Assembly (NCBI GenBank): GCA_002049455.2
Contig: KV919003.1
Location: 1-64,000, forward strand
Length of the DNA: 64,000 bases
Direction of reading: 5' to 3'
Origin: Porphyra umbilicalis
Taxonomy: Eukaryota > Rhodophyta > Bangiophyceae > Bangiales > Bangiaceae
The position numbers were made by a program, and so were the translations under genes. The first letter of the stretch is position 1. Each line of letters opens with the position of its first letter. The notes beneath the pieces were generated by a model. The model ran no database searches and was not told the origin of the DNA. It worked only from the letters and a program-made list of their open reading frames with translations. This document shows positions 43,236 to 51,939 of this stretch, piece after piece.

Positions 43236-43572
43236 CAGCCATTTACACCAGGACTCACCAGGACTGCGTCGTTGCGCCGTATTCCTCGGCGCTTGCAACC
43301 GTCCGGGGGCGGTAGCACCCATGACTTGGGTGGCACCCTACCGGCAGCCACGAGGAGCTTAGCGGCGGCTGGCGGCCGGGATGGCTCCGTCCCGTCGACC
43401 TCAGCGTCGTGCTCGGCGCCGACCCCCGCGGGAGTGGCGGGGCCGGTCGCTGCCACGGCCGCAGCGGCTGGCGGCCGGGGCGTCTGCTCTCCTTTCGGCC
43501 TGCCCTGGTGTGGCTGCGGCCTGCCGTGTCCCGCCGACCACGGTGGGTGCCTCGATTGGTCCATCTTCGTCA

Positions 43573-43662
43573 AAAAATGTAATAAAATGCATTAAAAATG
43601 ATAAAATCAAAAATGAAGTTAATTAATCTATTATTTAATTAAAGCCGGAGTAAGAAATGTAT
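43573..43662. other. AT-rich island (right)
   Basis: Rich in AAAATG, TAATTAAT and ATTTAATTAA words. With the left island it may bracket an insertion of about 530 bases, or mark organelle-derived or matrix-attachment DNA. I cannot tell which. Confidence 0.65.
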
Positions 43663-43977
43663 CATTTTTTCCATCCATGGCGCCGATGGTTTACTGTTCG
43701 TGCGGGGCCCTCGCGGGATGGAGCAAGGGCAGCGGGGTTTGCCTCTGCTGTCTTGGTGTGTGGGGTCTCGCCAGCGACTGTTTGCTGGCTGCGGCCGACT
43801 GTGCTTGGCGGGGGGCCATGACGTTCGGTGAGGCGCGCTTTGGGGCTCTGCGTTGACTCAAGAGGTGAGCGTGCGCGTGCCAGCGGCCTCTGTGTCAACG
43901 TGCAGTGGTGCGTGCACGGCTCGCTCGACGGCTCCGCTCTTCTTTTTGCGCACCGGCTGCACGCCCTCCCCCCCCTC

Positions 43978-45155
43978 ATGGCCGCTCCCCAGACTTTCCG
44001 CCGCTGGTCCCCCGGCACCGCGCGGCGGGCGGTCGCCCTCCTCGGCGCCGCCGCGTCGGCCAGTGTCGTTGCGCTGTCGACGGCGGCCCCCCCCACCCCC
44101 CCGCGCACCCTGCCGCCCATGTGCCCCCCGCGGCGGGGCGTCAAGCCAACTCGGACCCCCTCCGCCCCGAGCCGCTGCCGTACATGCTCCCCCCCGAAAT
44201 CGCGGCGCTGCCCCCCCTCCGGCGCATCTACGCGTCGGTGACGCGCCCGGGCGAGCTCCGCGCCGAATCGACGACCAACTTGACGTGCACGCTCGTCTAC
44301 GATTGGCCCCCCGGCGCGCCCGTCGACGCGATTGTGTCGGGGATGCACAAGAACAAGGCGGTGGCGGTGCTCGGCGACCGCGTGTGCACCTGCTACCTGC
44401 CGTTTGAGTTTTCGTCCATCGCCCAAAAGTCCCTCGGCTGCGCCCGCATCGCGGCGGCGCGGGCGGGGCGGGAGAAGCAGTGCTTCCCAGCGACCGCGCG
44501 GGTGACGCTCGCGGGCGGGCGCCGCGTGCGCGTCGACGCGCTGGCGTTGGGCGACCGCCTGTCGGTGGCGTCGGCTGCGGGGGAGGCGCCCTCGAGTAGT
44601 CCGCTGCTCGGGTGGACGCACCGCGACGCGTTGGCGGTGCGCCAGTTTGTGGCGATTGCTTATGAGCTCCACGGCGGTGCCTCCCGTGCCAACACGTCGG
44701 CCGCGGCGGTACCTCAGCCGCCCCCCTTCCCTCACACGCTGCGGGCATCGCCCGGCCACTACCTCTACACCGTCGCTGGCAGACTCATCCCTGCCGAAGA
44801 GGTTGTGGTCGGGGACGCGCTCGCCGCCGCGGACGGCAGCTCCGCGCTCGTCGTTGGCGTCTCCACTGCCCTGGGGGTGGGGCTGTACAACCCTCACCCG
44901 GCGGCGGGCGAGCTGATTGTCGACGGCTTGCGCGTGAGCGCCTACACGACGGCCTTCCCACGAACGTTGTCGCACGTGGCGCTTGCGCCGGTGCGGGCGG
45001 CGGCGGCGGCGGGGGTGGTCGACCCGCTGGGGCGGCTTTGGCCTGCGGTAGTCGTGGTGGACCAACTTGTTACGGGGATAGGGGAGTGGTTGACGACTGC
45101 GGGAGCGCGTGTTGCGGATGGGATGGTGGCGGGGCTGAGTGGGTTGTCGTTTTAA
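43978..45155 (+). CDS. H5: secreted Hint (hedgehog-type) protein
   Basis: ATG 43978 (MAAPQTFRRW) gives a signal peptide (ARRAVALLGAAASASVVAL). At the C-runs near 44087-44102 the frame moves; the remainder is open to 45155. The N-module has EPLPYMLPPEIAALPPLRR, LTCTLVYDWPPGAPV, AVAVLGDRVCTCYLPF and LGCARI. The Hint domain starts QCFPATARVTLAGG; VRVDALALGDRLSV, HTLRASPGHYLYT, GVGLYNPHPAAGELIVDG and LRVSAYT follow. The tail HVALAPVRAAAAAGVVDPLG continues with IGEWLTTAG. It ends GLSGLSF, so this is the one copy without the -EL end. All Hint catalytic positions are kept, so self-cleavage is expected. Confidence 0.88.
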
Positions 45156-45477
45156 CTACGAGTGCTCGCCTAGCAGACATGATGCGTGAGACGTGCAGGG
45201 TAAGCACGGGAGCCTGTCGCCTGCATACCAACAAACACTCGCACCAACCGCCATTCCAAACAACGCAGCATCCCCCCCGTCAGACTCGCCAAGCCCCCTC
45301 CCCCCCCTCTCCGCCATCACCGTCATCTGCATCCACTCGGGCAGCCACGCGGGGCGGTGGCTCTCGCTCTCTCACCCGCTCCGCCGCTGTGGTGCCCCCC
45401 CCCTACCCGCCGCGCGCCCTCTCCCCCTTGACGGTGGCTGCGGGGTCACGAGCGCACCGTGCAGTCTGCGGAGTCGT

Positions 45478-45541
45478 GAAGGCCGATTTGGAACTCTTTT
45501 GCTACAGTTGGAGTGCGGGGATTTTGGGAGAACGGCTGTAG
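45478..45541 (+). repeat. Solo arm of the 6594-6729 MITE
   Basis: GGCCGATTTGGAACTCTTTT through GGGAGAACGGCTGTA matches the right arm of the foldback element at 6594-6729; the other arm is absent. Confidence 0.75.
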
Positions 45542-46209
45542 CTGTGGTATAGGACAACAGAAGCCCTCCAGGTCAGGTACGGCAGAGAAGACAAGAAACT
45601 TGGCAGCGATTGAGAGGTCAAGTGATCTAGTCGAGTCGTATGGCCACTTGAGCTTGAGAATCGGCCGCACGGGAGTATCCAAATCAGTGCACCAGAGGGG
45701 TGAGTACGTAGTTGTCGGGTTTATTGAGCGTGCGCGTCAAGCAGGGGGCCGTCGCCGACCCGTGGGGGGCCACCGGTCGTTAGCCGGAGGCCAACTGGGC
45801 GGCGGCGGGACGGGCTATCCCCAACCGCCCGGACAGCCGGATGCCCGGCAGCGGGTAGGCGGACAGGGCGCCCGCCGGTACAAGAGAGGGGCGGGGCGGC
45901 GCCGGGCCGGGCGCACAACGACCGGCACCTTCGCTTTCCTCCTCACTAGATCAATCACTTTCACGAAAGTGTAGACCGCGCGGCACCGTCTGTTTTCGGC
46001 GCCCTCCGAGGACGACTGGCAAATCTCGATACATCGAGGCACTAAACACGACCGGTGTACCACACATTACTCAGATTGGCCCGCCTGGTCCCCAAAATCA
46101 AAAATCTCCTGCCGCACTGAATCCTTCAAATTCCGTCCTGCTGACCCGCATAGGACACAGCGCCCCAAACAAGCCACACGGAGACAAATTGTTCATAAAA
46201 CACATTAAG

Positions 46210-46925
46210 TTCCAGGCACGTGCGTGCAATACCCTGGCCTTCAGGGCGGTGGCGCGCTCGGCGACGCATTGACACCGGGCACGCCGGCCGGCTCTATGGC
46301 CGCGAGCGCGCACGGGGGCACGTACAGCCACGTTGCCGTGGTGGGGGGGGCGTACGGCGGGGAAAGGGGTGCCGCCTCCGCCTCCGCAGCGGCGGCGGCC
46401 CGCCGGCGTCGCGCGGCGCCCACGAGCGAGGCCGTCACTCCGCCGCGCAGCGCACCTGCGCACGGCGGGCAGGGCGACCGACAAGGCGCACGGGCGGGCG
46501 GGTGGGACTGATCGTCGCCCGACGAGGCGCCTGTAACCGCGCCGCTAGATGGCGTCAGCAACCGCCGACGCGCCGCCGCAACAGAAGACGGCGCGCAGGC
46601 ACGATCATCCCCGGGTCATCGTGGGCGCGTCGAGCCCCGGAAGTCGTTGCGCGCGGTCACCGCGCGCAACTCGGGGCGGTAGAGGGCGCGCGGGAGCAGG
46701 CGCCGTCCGGGCCCAGTGACCCCTGTGGCAGGACAGTCCTTCTCAGCCACGTAACTCTATTTGTTTTTAGCGTCATCGCGACCCTTCCAACACTGACACG
46801 CCCTCAGATCCCTGAGGACACGAATGCAGACTGCCACCTCTGAAACGGAGATCAAGTCCCTTGATCTAAGTATATGTGTGCATCACTACACTTTGAGAGC
46901 ACCCTGTCCTAAAGGCCAGGGAATA
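46210..46925. repeat. Dispersed ~0.7-kb element, copy 2
   Basis: Same orientation and near-identical to 5857-6593, with small indels in the GC-rich middle. The end (CTAAAGGCCAGGGAATACA) is the same. Confidence 0.85.
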
Positions 46926-47869
46926 CAAAGCTCGATTGTATGAAATGAGGCAGGTGGGGCACAGAACCAGTGTGTGTGCGTTCTCGTCCAAGATGGCCGC
47001 TCTCAGCAATCTGCTATTTTTCTAGATCTGGCACTTGGCACGTCTGATTGACGATGGATCCGACGTTGCATGGCCTCGACAGCCAGAAGCCCATGCGGTA
47101 GCGTCTCCGCATGGCCTTGGCTGACTCAGTCGATTTGAATATTCCCAAGCCGGCAGACGAACTGAGCACACATCTTGTTTTGGACCCTCCTGACAAGTGC
47201 AGCCTTGTCACCTGCCCCGCATTGCTGGACGTCGGCTATTTTCGGCCGGTGCACTGGTCAATCTCCTGCTCTGGTTGATGCAGCTGCTGACTAGAATCCG
47301 GGCTCGCGCGAGGATCAACTTACCGAGAGCGGGTGGTTGGCAGCGGCCGCGCGGGGCTCATGCGTCTTGCGCTGTGGCTCCTGGCGCGGTCGAGAGCGCG
47401 GCATTGCAACGTGACTTCCACACATGTTACTCTGACACGTGTACGCTTTGAGTGAGGGGGCGCTTCCGGCGGGGTGCCGCCCGGTGGGCCCCCACACTGA
47501 ATCCCCGCCCAAGGGTACTGCCCTCGTCCCGGGTGGCGCCGGCGCGAGCTATCCCCGCGCAGCGCTTGGACGTCTAAAATGTGAAGGTGCGGGGGGTGTC
47601 GGGCAGGAAACACCGACCGCCGCGTTTTTGCGCTCTGCGGGTCTCTTTGGCAACGCGCTGGCCAGTCTGGCCATTGTGCTGTGTGGGCCGCAGGGCGACG
47701 CCACGTACCGGGTGGCCCAGCGGTGACGTTGTGTTGCCCCTGGCGTCAAGCGGACCCGCGTCGCACGCCCGTGGTTTGGGTGTCGCGGTGCGGTCGCGCT
47801 CGGGCTTCCGCAGCGGCCAGCCTTCCCTACTGCTCACTTTCTCGCCACCCCGCCTCCCTCCACCGCCCT

Positions 47870-49075
47870 ATGGCTTCCGCTGGTCCCCTCGGGCGACGAC
47901 CTCGCACGATGGCGGTCCGCGCGACGGTCCTTCTTCTCTTCGGTGCTGCGGTGGCGGGCGGCGCTGCCGTCACGGGGGCGGGGGTGCGGCCCTCGCGTCC
48001 CCCCCGCCCCCCGGCGTGGGCGGCGACGTCGACGACGTTCGTGGCCCGACAGTCGTCGTCGCCGCCCGCGCCGCCCCGCGGGGAGCCGCTGCCCTTCATG
48101 CGCCCCGCCGAGATTGCGCGGTTGCCCCCCCTCGAACGCATCTACGAGTCGCCGACGCGGCCAGGTGTGCTCCTTGCCGAATCCACCGACGGCTTCACGT
48201 GCACGCTCACCGACGAGTGGCCGCCGGGCGCGCCCGTCGACCAGGCCATGGTCGCGGGGCAGTCTACAGATGTGGCCGTCGCGGTCATTGGCGACGAGGT
48301 GTGCAGCTGCTTCCTCCCATTTGACGAGAGCTCGCGCGTCACGTCGCGCTGCGCGCGCATTGACGCGGGGCGGGGGGGGCCCAACCGGTTTTGCTTCCCG
48401 GCGGCCGCGCGAGTGGCGCTGGCGGGGGGGGCGGAGGCCCGCGTCGACGGCCTGGCGGTGGGAGCCGCGCTGCGTGTGGGGGGGGCGGCGGGCGGGGCGG
48501 CCGTGAGCAGCCCGCTCATTGCGTGGACGCACCACGACGCGGCAGCGGTCACCCGCTTTGCAGTCATTGCGTATGAGCTACCCGCCGGCGACGGTGGACG
48601 GGCCAACGAGACGGTGGCATCGCAATCGCCTGCGCGCACTGTCCGTACGCTGCGCGCCTCCCTTGGCCACTACCTCTACACCGCCACGGGAGACCTGGTG
48701 CCTGCCGGAGCTGTGGCGGTTGGGGACACCCTTGCCGCCGCCGATGGCAGTCCCGCGCGCGTCACGTCCGTCACCACCGCTCTGGGCGTGGGGCTCTACA
48801 ACCCCCACCCGGCGGCAGGCGAGCTGATCGTCGACGGCCTCCGCGTCAGCGCCTACACCACCGCCGTGCCGCCGGCGCTCGCGCACGCGGCGCTCGCGCC
48901 GGTGCGGGCGGCGGCGGCGGCGGCGGCGGGGGTGGTGGACCCTCTCGGGCGCGTGGGGCACGCCCTCGCGGCGGTCGGCCGCCTCGAAGGCGGGGTGAGA
49001 AGTTGGTGGACTACCGCCGTGGGGGCGGTGGGGGTGGCACCGGGGGCCTCCACCCCCGCCGTGGCGGAACTCTGA
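47870..49075 (+). CDS. H6: secreted Hint (hedgehog-type) protein, intact
   Basis: 401 residues, one open frame from ATG 47870. Residues 1-37 hold an Arg-rich start and signal peptide (ATVLLLFGAAVAGGAAV). N-module residues 72-174: EPLPFMRPAEIARLPPLER, FTCTLTDEWPPGAPV, AVAVIGDEVCSCFLPF, and Cys111, 145, 147 and 161. The Hint domain starts at Cys175 (FCFPAAARVALAGG); His267 lies in RTLRASLGHYLY; GLYNPHPAAGELIVDG is at 308-323 and SAYT at 327-330. The tail HAALAPVRAAAA...RSWWTTAVG ends AVAEL. The acidic/Gly motif ALxxGDRL of other copies is altered (GLAVGAALRV). Expected to self-cleave before Cys175 and secrete an N-product of about 14 kDa after signal removal (estimate from length). Confidence 0.92.
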   Translation: MASAGPLGRRPRTMAVRATVLLLFGAAVAGGAAVTGAGVRPSRPPRPPAWAATSTTFVARQSSSPPAPPRGEPLPFMRPAEIARLPPLERIYESPTRPGVLLAESTDGFTCTLTDEWPPGAPVDQAMVAGQSTDVAVAVIGDEVCSCFLPFDESSRVTSRCARIDAGRGGPNRFCFPAAARVALAGGAEARVDGLAVGAALRVGGAAGGAAVSSPLIAWTHHDAAAVTRFAVIAYELPAGDGGRANETVASQSPARTVRTLRASLGHYLYTATGDLVPAGAVAVGDTLAAADGSPARVTSVTTALGVGLYNPHPAAGELIVDGLRVSAYTTAVPPALAHAALAPVRAAAAAAAGVVDPLGRVGHALAAVGRLEGGVRSWWTTAVGAVGVAPGASTPAVAEL

Positions 49076-50773
49076 CCCGCGGCACGGTACTGCTAGCGAG
49101 GCGAGCGGCGGCATCTCGGCTGTCATCCTGAATGTACGTGCGCTGCTTGCTGCGGGAACTGGGTAAGGCTGCGGCGCGCGGTGCGCGTGACGGTGGCGCG
49201 GCCGAGGGGGCCGTCGCCGGCGCGTGTTTGGGGACAATCCTGTCTGGCACTGTGAGGTGGTGGGCCACCGCCCCCTCTGGGGGGGGCAGCGGTGGCTGGT
49301 GCCGTGGCGGTCGACGGCCAATGGTACGGGTGATGGTGTGGGCCAGGGTGGGGCTGCCCCGGGGCAAGGGGCCCCTTGCGGCGGTGTGTGGTGGCGGGCC
49401 ACGAGAGCCAGTCGACTCTGAGCGAGAGAATGTGCGTGTGTGTATCGAATCTGTGTTCCAGGGGCCCTTTGTGGCCCTGTGTGGCCTTCTCGTGGCCCTG
49501 TGTGTGCGGCCTTCGTGTGGCCTTCGTGGACTTCGTGTGGGTGTCCCTCTGTCGCCTTGCCTTGGTCGTGCTCCCACGTAAGCTTCGTACGACGAGCTCT
49601 GTGTTGCTATCTAATCAACACATTTCTGGCCAGGAGAGCCTGATTCCATCGTATGTAAAACACGCTTGATATGAGGGCACGCAAGAGTAGGAGATGTGTC
49701 GGGTGCTGCCTATCTGTGCCGGATGCCTGTGGGTCAACTATCATTCACAGCCCATCCGGGCTGCCCAGAAACGCGTAACGATGACTCACCATGGTCGTTT
49801 GTCAAACCCATGCGCACTTTTTGTCTTTCTTCACTCGTCAGCGTACATGAGGCTACCTTCTGCTCGGCACAGCGGTCCTCTACTGCCACTCCTCCGGGCA
49901 AGCATCTGGCGCTTTTTCTTGCCGCCTTCCGATCGTGTGCTTTCTCTAAGGCGCCAGCGTGTGGAACACCATGTCGTCGCATGATCGCCTGTGGGCCCCA
50001 CGTCTAAAGTTAGTCAAGACCTGAGAGCGGCTCTGTTGGAATCTGGTCATCGGTCGCGACCGTGCTTTCGATGGTTTCCTAAAACTTATTGTGATCATTA
50101 ATGTGGCCCTGACCTCTAGTTGCCTTCTGGGCACTACAGACGAGTTATGGACCACAATGAAGTCGTGCTGCGCGCAATGTACGCCCAACCCATTATGATT
50201 AGAGAAGCCCGGCACAGATTTGCAGTTGATTGCCGACACCGTATCGCTTTCAATGTCATTCATAGAGAGTTTTCAATTCCAGGAATGCCGTCATGTGTTT
50301 CACCGAAGTACAGTATGTGCCACTTTCTGCACGCACACAAGAAAGAAATCCGGGATCCACGACGCCGAGGACCGTTGGCAACCCCCTTGGCCGCTCCCGT
50401 GCGAGTCCCTTTCCAACAGAGCCTTGCCGAACTGCAACCACAGCAGACCCTCGCTTGCGGGTGGTCGGCGTCGGCCGCGCGAGACGCGGCCACGCTGCCA
50501 ACGCATCGCGCGTACACCAGGTGCGTGCCGTGGGCCTGCATGCCGTCTACGTGCCGCTGCCGTAGCCGCCCCGGCGCATCACGCTTGAGTATGAGGCAGC
50601 ACCATGATGCCTTCACGGGCGCGCGCCGGTGATGCACACCCGGTCGCCCAGCGCAGACGGCGCGTCGGATCTGCCGCGCCGCACCCGCGGGGTGGTAGCG
50701 TCCTTGTGCGGCGGCGGCGACGGCCATCCCGCCAATGTGCGCTCGTGATCGGACGCCGCCTCCCCCTCCTCCG
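49076..50773. other. Intergenic between H6 and H7
   Basis: About 1.7 kb. A short degenerate repeat of GTGGCC(C/T)T words lies at about 49465-49545; a lower-GC middle (49600-50350) lacks a gene. The right end holds the presumed H7 promoter. Confidence 0.5.
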
Positions 50774-51939
50774 ATGTGTGCCTCTTCTCTCCGCCGCCAC
50801 CGGCGCCACGTTGAGCCACGGGGCGTGACGGCCACCCTCCTCGCCGCTGCGGCGGCGGTCGTCGCTGCCACCTCTGCAGCATCCCTGCCCAATCCCCCCC
50901 CACCACCGCGGTGGTCCGCCATTACACCGCGACCCCCCCCCCCCCCCCTCCGCGACCCGCTGCCATTTCTGCTCCCCCCGGTATTGGCAACCCCCCCCTC
51001 CTCGCGGCGTCTACGAGTCGCCGGCCCACCCCGGGGATCTCATTGCCAACTCGACCGACGGGAGGTCGTGCACGCTCATCAGCGAGTGGCCACCGGGCGC
51101 GCCCGTCGATGCGATCACAGTGGCGGGGCAGGCGGGATCCAAGGCCGTGGCGGTCGTTGGCGACGAGGTGTGCACCTACTTCCTCCACACAGTGTCGAAA
51201 CGCCCGACGACGTGTGCGCGCATCGACGCGGGGCGGGGGGGGGGTGGCACGTGACAGTGCTTCCCCGCGGCCGCGCGGGTGAGCCTCGCGGGGAGGGGGC
51301 GTCGTACGCATGGATCGTCTGGCGCTCGGCGACCGCCTGGCGGTGACGGCGGTGGCGGGTGCGGCGACCAGTAGCAGCCTGCTCATGGGGTGGACGCACC
51401 GTGACGCAACGGCGGTCCGCCGGTTTGTGGCGGTGACGTACGAGCTCGACGGTGGGGATGGACAGGCCAATACGACGACACTGGCGGCAGCGCCCACCCG
51501 CCGCACGCTTCGCGCGTCTGCCGGCCACTACCTCGAGGTAGAGCTCTATACGTACGCCGGCGACTTGGTGCCTGCGGCCGCGGTGGCGGTCCGCGACGCG
51601 CTTGCCGCCGCTGCGGGTGGCCCCGCCCGCGTGGTGGCCGTCTCGATTGCCCTCGACGTGGGGCTCTACAACCCCCACCCGGCGGCGGGCGTGTTGATCG
51701 TCGACGGCTTGAGGGTGAGCGCCTATACCACCGCCGTGCTGCCGGCGCTCGCACACGCGGCGCTCGCGCCCGCGCGAGCGGCGGTGGGGCTGGGGGTCGT
51801 CGACCCGCTCGGGTGGGTGTGGCGGAGCGTGGCGGTGGCGGAACGGTTTGCCGGCGGGGTGAGCGGGTGGTGGACCACCGCCGGGAGGCTGATCGCCGCT
51901 GGATCGAGGCCCTTTAGTTCCGACGTAGGGGAACTCTGA
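50774..51939 (+). pseudogene. H7: Hint protein copy with in-frame stop before the nucleophile
   Basis: ATG 50774 (MCASSLRRHRRH) gives an Arg-rich signal peptide. C-runs at about 50933-50948 and 50986-50993 change frame in the N-module, which continues YESPAHPGDLIANSTDG, CTLISEWPPGAPV and AVAVVGDEVCTYFL. The second Cys of VCTC is Tyr here. CARIDAGRG is followed by TGA three codons before QCFPAAARVSLAG; the stop fits a CGA-to-TGA change. A further one-base slip near 51296 leads into MDRLALGDRLAVTAV and an open end. The His block has an extra EVEL after RTLRASAGHYL, which would disturb the active site. The tail HAALAPARAAVGLG ends VGEL. Probably non-functional unless read through. Confidence 0.78.

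Larger units (their letters stand above)
42642..43977. other. Intergenic between H4 and H5, with two AT-rich islands
   Basis: About 1.3 kb with no gene. It contains two sharply AT-rich stretches, listed separately, around a GC-rich centre (43240-43570). Confidence 0.55.
45156..47869. other. Intergenic between H5 and H6, repeat-rich
   Basis: About 2.7 kb. It carries a half MITE (45478-45541) and dispersed element copy 2 (46210-46925). 47190-47860 is GC-rich and leads into H6. No gene supported. Confidence 0.55.

Noticed and set aside
43905-43977. Start of H5 at 43905 in the main frame
   Set aside because: That leader is Arg/Pro-rich without a signal peptide; the frame from ATG 43978 has the family leader.
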